Below, one piece after another: positions 48,781 through 57,980 of a DNA stretch of 64,000 nucleotides. The notes under the pieces were generated by a model that worked only from the letters and a program-made list of their open reading frames with translations, did not search any database and had not been told where the DNA came from. Position 1 is the stretch's first letter; every line of letters begins with the position of its first letter. Source of the stretch: [Clostridium] asparagiforme DSM 15981 (lineage in GTDB: Bacteria; Bacillota; Clostridia; Lachnospirales; Lachnospiraceae); the NCBI GenBank assembly GCA_025149125.1, contig CP102272.1, positions 620,001 through 684,000 of the forward strand. The letters are read 5' to 3'. The translations under genes and the position numbers were made by a program.

Positions 48781-50211
48781 TTATTCCTCCGGTTTCACCG
48801 TTTTGTACCGGTTCCGGTACTCCAGGGGCGTCATCTCCTCCCGGCGCACGAAGGCCTTGATAAAATGGCTGGTGGTGTAGTAGCCGACCCGGGAGGCGAT
48901 CTGCTTTACCTGAAGCGGCGACTCCACCAGCAGTTTTTTTGCCTGCGCCAAACGCAGGCCGGTGACATAGTCGGTGAATTTCATCCCGGTCTCCCGCTTG
49001 AACTGCGCGCTGAGATAATTGGGGGTGAGCCCGAATTGGTCGGCCAGGCCGTTGACCGAGATGTCCTCGGTGTAGTGGTCGTCCGTGTAGCGGATAATGC
49101 TCTCGAGGGAGGACATTTTCTGCTCGCCGGGGGACAAAAGACGGCGGGACAGGGCCTGGAAATGCCGGTAAAAGCCTTCCGGAGAGTCCAGGGGTGTTTC
49201 CGGCCTGGCAAAGCACAGGGAAAGCCAGGCGTTGATGTTGTGCAGGGAGGCGCGTCCGAACAGATCGGGCGCGTTTTTGAGCGCTGCCGTGAGCTGTTCC
49301 AGATGATTGACATAATCCACATAGGAGCCGCCCAGATAGTCGTCCCTCAGCTGCAGGATGAGAACGGCCGGGAGCAGGCGGCTGTCGGATACCGGCGGGT
49401 GGGACGGAGAAACGGTGTAGAACCGCCTGAGCCCGTGGGTCAGGCGCACGGCCGCGTAGCGTTTCAGCGTGGAAAATGCGCCAGCCAGCTGCGCGGGGCA
49501 GACTGCGGCGGAAAAGCAGAAGGCCGAGGCGGTTTCCCATCCCCGGGACTCTGCGGCGGAGGAAAACAGGGTGTGGATCTGGGCCAGCAGCGGCTTTTCC
49601 GAAAAGGGCGCGGCGGAGCAGAACACCACATAGGACATGTGGGGGAAGGGCAGAATCACGGTGTGCACGGAGGTGAAAACGTCCTCGCAGCGGCAGAAAA
49701 ATTCCAGGTCCACATCGGTCTGCCGGTCAAAGGTACAGAGGCAGGGGAGGCAGAAGAGCGGGCGGGAGGCGCTCCCCGAACCGGTCAGCAGGGCGGAGGA
49801 CACCAGGGAGGCGAATTCGCTGCGGATCTGGCGGCGGGCGCTCTCCTGGTGGGCCCGCTCCCGCTTTAAAATTTCCTCCACGGTATGGGTTTCCAGCGGT
49901 TTGAGCAGAAAATCCTTCACACCGATGGAGATGGCCTCCCGTGCATACTCGAAACGGTCATACCCGGTGAGAATGTAGAAGGAAGTGTGGCCGGACAGGG
50001 CGATGCTCTGGCGGATCGCCTCAAGGCCGGTCATTTCCGGCATGCGGATGTCCACGAAAGCCAGGTCAACCCGGTGTTCGCTCAGCACGGCCAGCATCTC
50101 CTGGCCGGTGCCCGCCTGGTAAATGTCCTGGTTCTCGATTCCATAATTGTTCAGTATGGTCCGGATGGTCAGCCGGACCAGCTGTTCGTCGTCAGCAATC
50201 AGAAATTTCAT
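48781..50211 (-). CDS. YesN-type response regulator with AraC output domain
   Basis: 476 residues. A receiver domain at 1-120 (MKFLIADDEQLVR, phosphorylation Asp54 in FVDIRMPEM, Lys in LLKPLE), a long middle region, and a C-terminal AraC/XylS pair of helix-turn-helices (about 375-470: VNGLADQFGLTPNYLSAQFKRETG and the VGYYTTSHFIKAFVRREEMTPLEYR signature). It should activate the divergent sugar transporter operon when phosphorylated by the adjacent sensor. Start moved to ATG 50211 with GAGGAG upstream; its first codons overlap the end of the kinase gene by 20 bp. Confidence 0.93.
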   Translation of the reverse strand: MKFLIADDEQLVRLTIRTILNNYGIENQDIYQAGTGQEMLAVLSEHRVDLAFVDIRMPEMTGLEAIRQSIALSGHTSFYILTGYDRFEYAREAISIGVKDFLLKPLETHTVEEILKRERAHQESARRQIRSEFASLVSSALLTGSGSASRPLFCLPCLCTFDRQTDVDLEFFCRCEDVFTSVHTVILPFPHMSYVVFCSAAPFSEKPLLAQIHTLFSSAAESRGWETASAFCFSAAVCPAQLAGAFSTLKRYAAVRLTHGLRRFYTVSPSHPPVSDSRLLPAVLILQLRDDYLGGSYVDYVNHLEQLTAALKNAPDLFGRASLHNINAWLSLCFARPETPLDSPEGFYRHFQALSRRLLSPGEQKMSSLESIIRYTDDHYTEDISVNGLADQFGLTPNYLSAQFKRETGMKFTDYVTGLRLAQAKKLLVESPLQVKQIASRVGYYTTSHFIKAFVRREEMTPLEYRNRYKTVKPEE

Positions 50212-51928
50212 GGCGCTCCTCTGTCTGTATCTCAAGTGTGATGATCGTCCCCTCGCCCGGTGAACTCTCAATTTCCATACAGTTGCGGCTGTCAATCAGC
50301 GTCAGGCGTTTGGAGACATTGGAAAGCCCCATGTGCCTTGTGGCCATTTCCTGGTCAAACCCGATGCCGTCGTCCTCGATGGTGATCATGATCCGGGAGG
50401 AGGAGAGGCGGAACACGGACAGATTCAGGTGGCAGTTCTGGCCGGACGGCTCGATGCCGTGGATAATCGCGTTTTCCACCAGGGGCTGCAAAAGCAGCTT
50501 GGGGATCCTGGTCTGCCCGGTGTCAGGATCATACTGAATCCGGTACTCCAGGCGTTTCTGGAAGCGCAGCTTCTGCAGCATGCAGTAGTTTTCCAAAAAT
50601 TCCAGCTCCTGGGCAACGGTGCTTGTGGACCCCTCGCCCAGGCTGTAGCGCAGCATCCGGGTCAGCGAGTAGATCGCGGATTCCAGCTCGCCCCGCATGG
50701 ACATCTGGTTCAGCGCGATAAAGCTGTTGAGGGTGTTGAACAGGAAATGCGGGTTGATCTGCGCCTGCAGCGCTTTAAATTGAAAGGTTTTCTGTTCCAC
50801 CGCCATCTGATACTCCCGCTCCATCCGCTCCTCCAGCATCTCCGCGATGTAGTTGACGGAGTCGATGATGAGCTTCAGCTCGTTGGGGCTGTCCGGCGTG
50901 TACCGGGCTTTAAAATTGCCGTTCTGGATCTGCTCCAGCAGGCCGTTGATGGTGTCCACCGTGTGAATGAGACGCCTGGACCGCCAGAAATAGAAGGCCA
51001 GGGCGGTGAGCAGACCTACCAGATAGAGCAGGAAGGAGGTGGCGTAAATGTAAAAAATGTTGGAGTTGACCGCGGATTCCTTTAACAGCACATGCACGTT
51101 CCAGCCATAGTCCCGGACCGGCTGGGACCGCTTCAGATAGGGCTGTCCACCGTAGTTTATTTTAACCGAATCCCGGCTTAAGTCCCCCTCGTCCAGACCG
51201 TCCACCGGCAGGGTGCTGTAAACCACATGGCCGGACTGGTCGGTCACGATCACGGTAGATGGCACATGAAAGACGATATCCTGCAGGACTTTCTCGAAAA
51301 TCACCGTGTTGGCGTCCACCTTTATCACGCAGAGGGGCTGCCGGGTCCTGAGGTTGACGATGGCCCTGGCTACGGAGATGACCTGGGGGTTCGTGTTGGG
51401 AACGTAATAATCCTGACTGTGGGGGGATACGAATAAGGGGCGGCCCTTTAAGGCCAGGGCCTCCCGGTACCATTCCTGTTCGGGGAACGGGTAGTCGGGG
51501 TCCACGGAGCTGTCCACCATGTTGGTGGTACTGTAGATGCAGTCTCCCCCCGCCACGATGATGGAACCGGCGATATCCTCCCGGGTGTAGCGGATAAAGC
51601 TCATGAGGTAACCCAGGGAATTCTCCAGCTGCGCCTGTTCCAGGACCGACTGGCGGCCGGAGCTCTCCTTGATGTGCTTTAAGGTGGCGAAAAAGTCCTC
51701 ATTGTAATAGGGAGTCAAAGTGGCGCGGTCCAGCTCCGAGAGGTAGAGATAGATGTTCTGGGAAATGGACACCAGCGAATTGTCTACCAGATTAAAGACA
51801 TCCCGGGTATAATTGTATTTGTAGAGATTGGCGATCAGCAGGGTGACCAGGACAAACGGGATCAGGGTGCTGATCAAAAAGTTGAGAATCAGGCTGAAGG
51901 AAAATTTGGGCGTCTTTAGTCGTTTCAT
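50192..51928 (-). CDS. YesM-type sensor histidine kinase
   Basis: 578 residues: a transmembrane helix at about 12-35, an extracellular double-Cache-like sensor to about 290, a second helix at about 295-318, HAMP, then the His_kinase domain with INPHFLFNTLNSF (phosphorylated His) and the ATP-binding LVENAIIHGIEP and DDGIGF...GLSNVSKRL. Such kinases sense sugars or their binding proteins outside the cell and phosphorylate the YesN partner. Start moved to ATG 51928, which has GGAGGT upstream. Promoter at 51960-51988. Confidence 0.94.
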   Translation of the reverse strand: MKRLKTPKFSFSLILNFLISTLIPFVLVTLLIANLYKYNYTRDVFNLVDNSLVSISQNIYLYLSELDRATLTPYYNEDFFATLKHIKESSGRQSVLEQAQLENSLGYLMSFIRYTREDIAGSIIVAGGDCIYSTTNMVDSSVDPDYPFPEQEWYREALALKGRPLFVSPHSQDYYVPNTNPQVISVARAIVNLRTRQPLCVIKVDANTVIFEKVLQDIVFHVPSTVIVTDQSGHVVYSTLPVDGLDEGDLSRDSVKINYGGQPYLKRSQPVRDYGWNVHVLLKESAVNSNIFYIYATSFLLYLVGLLTALAFYFWRSRRLIHTVDTINGLLEQIQNGNFKARYTPDSPNELKLIIDSVNYIAEMLEERMEREYQMAVEQKTFQFKALQAQINPHFLFNTLNSFIALNQMSMRGELESAIYSLTRMLRYSLGEGSTSTVAQELEFLENYCMLQKLRFQKRLEYRIQYDPDTGQTRIPKLLLQPLVENAIIHGIEPSGQNCHLNLSVFRLSSSRIMITIEDDGIGFDQEMATRHMGLSNVSKRLTLIDSRNCMEIESSPGEGTIITLEIQTEERHEISDC

Positions 51929-51959
51929 CGTGGAAGACCTCCGTCTAATGAATAAAACA

Positions 51960-51988
51960 ATTTTAGTATAAATAGACAGGCGTTTCAA
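51960..51988 (-). promoter_or_regulatory. promoter of the sensor/regulator genes
   Basis: Minus strand TTGAAA (51983-51988) and TAAAAT (51960-51965), 17-base spacing. Confidence 0.65.
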
Positions 51989-52058
51989 TCAATTTGCGGA
52001 TTTTGTAGATTTTGGCAATCCGACCGTAGAAATGAAATATTCCGTCCGGGGAGGCCCG

Positions 52059-52067
52059 TGCTACAAT
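52059..52067 (+). promoter_or_regulatory. extended -10 promoter of the sugar ABC operon
   Basis: TGCTACAAT (52059-52067) without a clear -35 box, as expected for a promoter needing the AraC-type activator encoded divergently. Confidence 0.5.
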
Positions 52068-52109
52068 TTGTTCATCCAAACAACGGTAAAAGTAAACAAC
52101 AGGAGGGCT

Positions 52110-53450
52110 ATGAAAATGAAAAAAATATGGTTATGGCGGGCGTTGGCCTGTGCGGGGGCAATGACGCTTCTGGCGGGCTGCGGGGCAAAAACGGGCGAAA
52201 CCCCGGAGACGGCGGCACAGACTCAGGCCGGACAGACCGGACAGAGCGAGGCCGGTACAACAAAAGAGGGCGGAGCCGGGGAGCTGACCGGCAAGCTGGT
52301 GATTATGACCAACGCCTCCGGCGGCACGTTTGAGGCGATGAACGAGGTATTTGCCAGGTTTATGGAGGAGAACCCGGGGGTGGAGATCGAGTACAGCAGC
52401 CAGGGCAAGGACTACGAACAGCTGATGAAGGCGAAAATGGCGGCCAACGACCTTCCCGACCTGTTCGCGACCCACGGCTGGTCGGTCAACCGCTACAGCG
52501 AGTACCTGCGCCCCCTGAACGATCAGGAGTGGTACGGCGATCTGGTGGAGGAGATTCTGCCGGTTATGAGCGACAGCGAAGGACAGATTTACGCCCTGCC
52601 CATGAACGTGGACAAGTCGGGGATCGTCTACAACGCGGACCTGCTGGAAAAGCTGGGAAAGGAAGTTCCCAAAACATGGGATGAGTTCCTGGACGCATGC
52701 GAGGAGGCCAAAAACCAGGGTTACACCCCCGTATATCTGGCGGGAAAGGATCCGGGCAAGCTGGCCGGCGTGATCAACACCGTGTCCCCCACCTACCTGA
52801 TCACCGACGAGGCGGACAATTACAGGACCCAGCTGAAGGACGGAAGCTTTGACTGGGCCAATTACGCGCCGGTGTTCCGGCTGATCACCACGCTCCGGGA
52901 TTCCGGGTATCTGAATAAGGATTATCAGACCGCGGATCCCATCACAATTCCCCAGAAGCTGGCCGGAGGGGAAGTGCTCTTTGCGCTGGAGAATAACGCG
53001 ACCATGGCGGATGCCTACGCGTTAAAGGCTGACGCTGGTCTGGCCATGATGCCGGTGCCCACGGCCTCCCCGGAGGACGAGCCGGTGCTGTTAGGCGGAG
53101 AGCGGGAAGCTTACGGCGTTTGGAAGGACGGTCCCAACCAGGAGCTGGCCCTTGAACTGCTGCGCTTTATGGCGGAAAAGGAGAACATTGAGAAGGTTTC
53201 CACTGCCAGCGGCATGCCGGCCAGCATGAAAGGGGCCACCGGCAACCTGGGCGTTGTCAACGAGAGCTACGAGAAATACGCGGATTCCCGTGTGTTCCCC
53301 AAATTTGACCGGGAATACCTGCCCAACGGCATGTGGAGCACCATGAAAACCGTGGGGTCCGCGCTGATCGCAGGGGACGTGGATGTGGATAAAGCCTGCC
53401 AGATGATGGGGGAGGACTACATCAAATTCCGTGAGCAGAACAACGAGTGA
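52110..53450 (+). CDS. sugar ABC transporter substrate-binding lipoprotein
   Basis: 446-residue lipoprotein: lipobox LLAGC with Cys24, a Thr/Gln/Glu spacer, and a family 1 binding fold (ELTGKLVIMTNASGG, IEYSSQGKDYEQLMKAKMAAND, DLFATHGW, YALPMNVDKSGIVYNADLLEKLG). The bound sugar is not evident; the group covers oligosaccharides and glycerol derivatives. Start moved to ATG 52110 with AGGAGGG upstream. First gene of a four-gene operon under the YesMN pair. Confidence 0.93.
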   Translation: MKMKKIWLWRALACAGAMTLLAGCGAKTGETPETAAQTQAGQTGQSEAGTTKEGGAGELTGKLVIMTNASGGTFEAMNEVFARFMEENPGVEIEYSSQGKDYEQLMKAKMAANDLPDLFATHGWSVNRYSEYLRPLNDQEWYGDLVEEILPVMSDSEGQIYALPMNVDKSGIVYNADLLEKLGKEVPKTWDEFLDACEEAKNQGYTPVYLAGKDPGKLAGVINTVSPTYLITDEADNYRTQLKDGSFDWANYAPVFRLITTLRDSGYLNKDYQTADPITIPQKLAGGEVLFALENNATMADAYALKADAGLAMMPVPTASPEDEPVLLGGEREAYGVWKDGPNQELALELLRFMAEKENIEKVSTASGMPASMKGATGNLGVVNESYEKYADSRVFPKFDREYLPNGMWSTMKTVGSALIAGDVDVDKACQMMGEDYIKFREQNNE

Positions 53451-53464
53451 GAAAGGGCTGTAGA

Positions 53465-54358
53465 GTGAATACACATTTTTTGCGGAAGGTCAATTCCGAG
53501 AGAGGGCTCTGCCTGATGTACCTGCCGGCAGTAGCGCTGATGATTGTGTTTGTGATCTACCCGTTAATCCAGGGCGTCCACATTTCGCTGACCAACTGGA
53601 ACGGATATTCCCAGACGTACAAATACGTGGGTCTGCAGAATTACCGGAAATTGTTCACCGATGTGATGTTCCACACGTCGTTTCGCAACACCCTGGTTTA
53701 CGGCTTCGGCAGCGCGCTGATCCAGACCGGCCTTGGGCTTCTGTACGCTCTGCTGCTTCAGGACCGGTTCTGCGGGCGCACCTTTGCCAGAACGGTGATC
53801 TACATACCGGTGATGGTATCCCAGCTGATCGCGGGCTACATCTGGTATTTTATGGTGCAGTACGACCAGGGAGCGCTGAACGACATCATGCTGCTTCTGG
53901 GAGCGGAGCCACTGGACTGGATGGCCCAGGGGGCCAGGGCGGTGGTGATCATCACGCTGATCAACGGGGTCCAGTATGTGGGTAAGACCATGATTATTTT
54001 TATTGCGGGGTTAAACGGCATCCCCACCGATTACTACGAGGCGGCGTCCCTGGACGGGGCGGGCGCGTGGCAAAAGTTCCGCTACATCACCCTGCCCCAG
54101 CTGCTGCCGGCGCTGGCCACCAACATTATCCTGAACCTGATCGGCGGCTTGAAGCTGTTCGGCATCGTGGTCTCCATGACCGGGGGAGGACCGGGCTACG
54201 CCTCCCATTCGCTGCAGACCCTGATCAATTATACCTATTTTGAGAATCAGAGCGCGGGTTATTCCGCTGCCATCGGGCTGTTTACGTTTGTATTTATCAT
54301 GTTCGTCAGCGTGGTGGTGCGCGGTTACATTGAGAAAAAGGCGGTGGAATTGAATTGA
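53465..54358 (+). CDS. sugar ABC transporter permease (MalF/UgpA type)
   Basis: About 297 residues, six membrane helices, and the docking loop YYEAASLDGAGAWQKFRYITLPQL. It forms the channel with the next permease. GTG 53465 has AAAGGG seven bases upstream and is preferred; the frame opens at GTG 53447, overlapping the binding-protein stop, which is a fair alternative. The ATPase is not encoded here, so a shared MsmX-like ATPase from elsewhere is expected. Confidence 0.9.
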   Translation: MNTHFLRKVNSERGLCLMYLPAVALMIVFVIYPLIQGVHISLTNWNGYSQTYKYVGLQNYRKLFTDVMFHTSFRNTLVYGFGSALIQTGLGLLYALLLQDRFCGRTFARTVIYIPVMVSQLIAGYIWYFMVQYDQGALNDIMLLLGAEPLDWMAQGARAVVIITLINGVQYVGKTMIIFIAGLNGIPTDYYEAASLDGAGAWQKFRYITLPQLLPALATNIILNLIGGLKLFGIVVSMTGGGPGYASHSLQTLINYTYFENQSAGYSAAIGLFTFVFIMFVSVVVRGYIEKKAVELN

Positions 54359-55179
54359 CAAAGGCGCGTAAAAATACCTGGTGGAAAACGGCTGCGGCGC
54401 TGGGCATCGTTGTTTTCCATTTTATACCATTTTACATTCTCGTCTCCGTGGCGCTGAAGCGGCAGATGGACACCAGCTCCCGCTGGAAAATGCCGGGGTA
54501 CATCCAACTGGACAATTTCAGTACGGCCCTGGCCAAGGGCAACCTTGTGCACGCGGTTTTTAACACGCTGCTGATAACGGTGGTCGCGGTAGTGCTGATC
54601 GTGCTGGTGGGAGCCATGGCGGCCTACCCCCTTTCCAGGGTAAAGACGAAGATGAACCGGCTGATTCTGAGCTTTATCGTGTCGGTGATGATGGTGCCGC
54701 CGCTGAGCGTTCTGGTGCCGCTGTACAAGACCATGGTGGCAATCGGCGGGATCAACAAGTTTTGGGGCATCATTATGGTTTCGGTCACGTACAATCTGCC
54801 CATCAGCATTTTCCTGTTCACCAATTTTATCGCCACCATACCGCGGGAACTGGACGAGGCGGGAATGATCGACGGCTGCAGCCGGTTTGGCGTGTTCTAC
54901 CGCGTGGTCATGCCGGCGCTTAAACCGGTGACCGCCAGCGTTGTCATTCTGACCAGCGTCTACATCTGGAATGACTACGCGTTTCAACTGTACTTTTTGC
55001 AGAAGTCCCAGTGCAGGACGATCACGCTGGCGATCGCCTCGTTTTTTACCGAAAATGCCTCCGACCTGAACGCGGGGGCGGCCGCGGCGCTGCTGGCCAT
55101 CGTGCCGCCGATTCTGCTCTATTTGTCCATGCAGAAATATTTTATTAAAGGAATCGCCGACGGGGCGGTGAAAGGTTAG
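54355..55179 (+). CDS. sugar ABC transporter permease (MalG/UgpE type)
   Basis: 274 residues, six membrane helices, docking loop ELDEAGMIDGCSRFGVFYRVVMPAL. It pairs with the preceding permease. It begins at TTG 54355 overlapping the previous stop (TTGA), behind AAGGCGGTGG; no ATG in the right place exists. It is followed 11 bp later by the DUF1868 gene in the same operon. Confidence 0.9.
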   Translation: MTKARKNTWWKTAAALGIVVFHFIPFYILVSVALKRQMDTSSRWKMPGYIQLDNFSTALAKGNLVHAVFNTLLITVVAVVLIVLVGAMAAYPLSRVKTKMNRLILSFIVSVMMVPPLSVLVPLYKTMVAIGGINKFWGIIMVSVTYNLPISIFLFTNFIATIPRELDEAGMIDGCSRFGVFYRVVMPALKPVTASVVILTSVYIWNDYAFQLYFLQKSQCRTITLAIASFFTENASDLNAGAAAALLAIVPPILLYLSMQKYFIKGIADGAVKG

Positions 55180-55190
55180 GGAAAGGGAAT

Positions 55191-55868
55191 ATGGAACAAT
55201 GGATTGAGACAAAAAATATCGGGAGAAAGTTTAATCCGGACGGGAGCGTGCGGTTCTTTCCGGGCAATACGGTCATCAGCAAGCTGCACGAGGATTCGGA
55301 GATCTATCCTCTGATCAGCCGGATCAGCCGGTCCTTCCGCGAAGTCCAGGGGCGCAAGTACGCCTATCTTCCGGAGCACAGTTTTCATATGACGGTTATT
55401 CAGGGCGTCTGCGACGAGGACCGCAAGGCAGAGCTGTGGAGCCGCCACCTGAGCCTGGAAACGCCTTTGGAGGAAACGGATGTGTTCTTTGAACAGCAGT
55501 TTTCCAGGGCAAAACCCCTGGGGCAGGTGAACATGGTCTTTGACCGGGTTGACACGGGGCGGGACATCATCATCGTCCGCTTCCGGCCGGCCGCGGAGAC
55601 GGACCGGAGGCGGATGGAAGAATACCGCAGCGAGCTGTCGGAGCTGTTGGGAATCCGATTCCCGGACCACGATTCCTATGGGTTTCACGTGAGCGTGGCT
55701 TATAAATTGTGGAAGCTGGAACCGGAGGAGGAGACGGTGGTGGAACAGATGCGGGATCAGTGGAACGAGACTTGCAGCGTCAGCAGGCCGTCCTTTTTCC
55801 TGCCGCAGCCGGAACTCACGTTTTTTGAAAATATGTTTGAATTCCGCTCCCGGCGTTTTAAGCGGTAA
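55191..55868 (+). CDS. DUF1868 2H phosphoesterase-like protein
   Basis: 225 residues with the two H-x-T/S motifs of the 2H phosphoesterase fold, HMT at 66-68 (His66, Thr68) and HVS at 166-168 (His166, Ser168), about 100 residues apart as required. The family (DUF1868) resembles 2',3'-cyclic phosphodiesterases and RNA 2'-5' ligase-like proteins; its substrate is unknown. Its place at the end of a sugar ABC operon suggests a cyclic phosphate or phosphosugar substrate, which is speculation. GGGAAAGGG precedes the ATG and a terminator follows. Confidence 0.82.
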   Translation: MEQWIETKNIGRKFNPDGSVRFFPGNTVISKLHEDSEIYPLISRISRSFREVQGRKYAYLPEHSFHMTVIQGVCDEDRKAELWSRHLSLETPLEETDVFFEQQFSRAKPLGQVNMVFDRVDTGRDIIIVRFRPAAETDRRRMEEYRSELSELLGIRFPDHDSYGFHVSVAYKLWKLEPEEETVVEQMRDQWNETCSVSRPSFFLPQPELTFFENMFEFRSRRFKR

Positions 55869-55882
55869 GAGGGGGCGGTACG

Positions 55883-55948
55883 ATTCCGGCAGAGAATATC
55901 TGCCGGAATTTTCGTTCCTCTTGCATTTTTTATTGATCGTGATATAAT
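55883..55948 (+). promoter_or_regulatory. terminator of the sugar operon and promoter of the choline gene
   Basis: ATTCCGGCAGA/TCTGCCGGAAT (55883-55893 with 55899-55909), loop GAATA, then TTTTC closes the sugar operon. TTGCAT (55921-55926) and TGATATAAT (55940-55948) follow with 16-base spacing and an extended -10, starting the next gene. Confidence 0.75.
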
Positions 55949-56002
55949 GTTCATATATTTTGAAAAATGAGATAAATTGAACAGAAGTGAGGGGACAAGC
56001 GG

Positions 56003-57874
56003 ATGGATCGATATGGACTTATATGTAGGGCCGTGCTGGAGCAGCCGGATATCACGCAGCGGGAGATGGCGCAGAAGCTGGACGTATCCCTGGGAACGGT
56101 GAATTCCCTGGTGAAGGAGTGCGTGGGCCGCGGGCTGATCGCGGAGGACGGGCCGGACAACGTTTCGAGAAAATGGAAAATACTGGAAGAAGGGCGGAAG
56201 CTGCTGGAGCCGTACAAGGTGGACGGGGCGCTGATCATCGCTGCGGGATTCGGTTCCCGTTTTGTCCCCCTGACGTTTGAGACGCCCAAGGGGCTTTTGG
56301 AGGTGTTCGGGGAGCGCATGATCGAGCGCCAGATCCGCCAGCTCCATGAGGCGGGAATCCGGGACATCACCATCGCGGTGGGGTATCTGAAGGAGAAATT
56401 CGAGTATCTGATCGACAAGTACGATGTGAAGCTATTGTACAATCCGGAGTATTCCAGCAAAAACACCCTGACCACCATCTACCGCGCCGCCAAGGTGCTG
56501 GAGGGCCGCAACATGTACCTTCTGGCCTCGGACAACTGGCTGCGGGAGAATATGTACCACGCCTACGAGTGCGGGGCCTGGTATTCCTCGGAGCTTCAGA
56601 AGGGCGAGACCAAGGAATGGTGCCTGTCTTATAATAAGAAGGGGCGGATCACCGGCGTGCGCATCGGCGGGCGGGACGCCTGGGTGATGTACGGACCGGC
56701 CTACTTTTCGAGAGAGTTTACGGCAAAATTCATGCCGGTTTTAAAGGCTTACTATGAGACGCCGGGGACGGAGCAGTTCTACTGGGAGCAGGTGCTGGCG
56801 GACATGCTGGACGGGGAGGCCAAAAACCGTCTGGCTGCGGAGGACCCGGAGCTTCTTAAACGGGCCGCGAAGGAGTCCGGGGTGAGCCCGGAGCGCTGGA
56901 ATGAGATCGAGATGGATATCAACCGCCAGCCGGAGCATCAGGTGTACGAGTTTGAGAATCTGGAGGAGCTGCGTCTCTTTGACCCCAAGTATCAGAACCA
57001 TTCGGACAATGAGGCGTTAAAGCTGGTGTCCAGGGTATTTGAGGTGCCGGAGTCCGAGATACGGGACATCCGCTGCCTGAAATCGGGGATGACCAACAAG
57101 TCCTTCCTGTTCCAGGTGAAGGGCAAGCAGTGTATCTGCCGGATCCCGGGGCCGGGAACCCAGCTGCTGGTCAACCGCGTCCAGGAGAAACAGGTCTACG
57201 ACGCGGTAACGCCCCTGGGGATCACGGAGCATCTGCTGTATTTGAACCCGGAGACCGGATATAAAATCGCGGACTTTTACGAGGGTGCGCGCAACGCCTC
57301 CTCCGAAGATTGGGGAGACCTGGAACAGTGCATGGAAATGCTGCGAAAGCTGCATACTAGTGGCGTCAGGGTCCGGCACGATTTTGATATCCGCGAGCGC
57401 ATTGCATTTTACGAGAAACTGTGCAAAAGCCACGGCGGCGTTCTCTTCGAGGACTATGAGGAGGTGCGGGAGTGGATGAACTGGCTGATGGACCGTCTGG
57501 ACGGCATGGGTCGGGAGAAATGCCTGTCCCACATCGACGCCAACGTGGACAATTACCTTTTTTTGGAAAATGGAGAGGTAAAGCTGCTGGACTGGGAGTA
57601 CGCTGGGATGTGCGACCCCATGATCGACGTGGCCATGTGCGCGATTTATTCTTACTACGACGAAGAGCAGCTGGACCATCTGCTTCGGATTTATCTGAAA
57701 CGGGAACCTTCCGAGGAGGAGCAGTTCGCCACCTACGCTTACGCGGCCCTGGGCGGTTTTTTGTGGAGCCTGTGGGCGGTTTACAAGAGTGTGCTGGGCG
57801 ACGAGTTCGGCGAATACACGATCATCATGTACCGCTACGCGAAAAAATATTATAGGAAATTACGGAAATTGTAA
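56003..57874 (+). CDS. fused HTH - phosphocholine cytidylyltransferase - choline kinase
   Basis: 623 residues in three parts. 1-70: a winged helix (ITQREMAQKLDVSLGTVNSLV) like MarR-type openers. 74-310: a nucleotidyltransferase of the LicC type, with AAGFGSRFVPLTFETPKG (80-97) and LLASDNWL (Asp177 metal site). 335-615: a choline kinase of the LicA/aminoglycoside-phosphotransferase fold, with SGMTNKSFLF, the catalytic HIDANVDN (510-517) and LLDWEYAG (Asp530). Together they would turn choline to phosphocholine and then to CDP-choline, the donor for phosphocholine on teichoic acid or glycan. The order is cytidylyltransferase before kinase. Choline-binding proteins follow downstream. Confidence 0.9.
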   Translation: MDRYGLICRAVLEQPDITQREMAQKLDVSLGTVNSLVKECVGRGLIAEDGPDNVSRKWKILEEGRKLLEPYKVDGALIIAAGFGSRFVPLTFETPKGLLEVFGERMIERQIRQLHEAGIRDITIAVGYLKEKFEYLIDKYDVKLLYNPEYSSKNTLTTIYRAAKVLEGRNMYLLASDNWLRENMYHAYECGAWYSSELQKGETKEWCLSYNKKGRITGVRIGGRDAWVMYGPAYFSREFTAKFMPVLKAYYETPGTEQFYWEQVLADMLDGEAKNRLAAEDPELLKRAAKESGVSPERWNEIEMDINRQPEHQVYEFENLEELRLFDPKYQNHSDNEALKLVSRVFEVPESEIRDIRCLKSGMTNKSFLFQVKGKQCICRIPGPGTQLLVNRVQEKQVYDAVTPLGITEHLLYLNPETGYKIADFYEGARNASSEDWGDLEQCMEMLRKLHTSGVRVRHDFDIRERIAFYEKLCKSHGGVLFEDYEEVREWMNWLMDRLDGMGREKCLSHIDANVDNYLFLENGEVKLLDWEYAGMCDPMIDVAMCAIYSYYDEEQLDHLLRIYLKREPSEEEQFATYAYAALGGFLWSLWAVYKSVLGDEFGEYTIIMYRYAKKYYRKLRKL

Positions 57875-57904
57875 TAAAAATGTTACCATTTTGCAGTAGG
57901 GCTG

Positions 57905-57913
57905 TGCTATAAT
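57905..57913 (+). promoter_or_regulatory. extended -10 promoter of the first choline-binding protein
   Basis: TGCTATAAT (57905-57913), no convincing -35, 68 bp before the start codon. Confidence 0.5.
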
Positions 57914-57980
57914 CAGAATTATGTGAGACTGGCTCTGTGAGCCGGAGTGGGTTTCGGATGATGTATGAGGAGGATGACAA

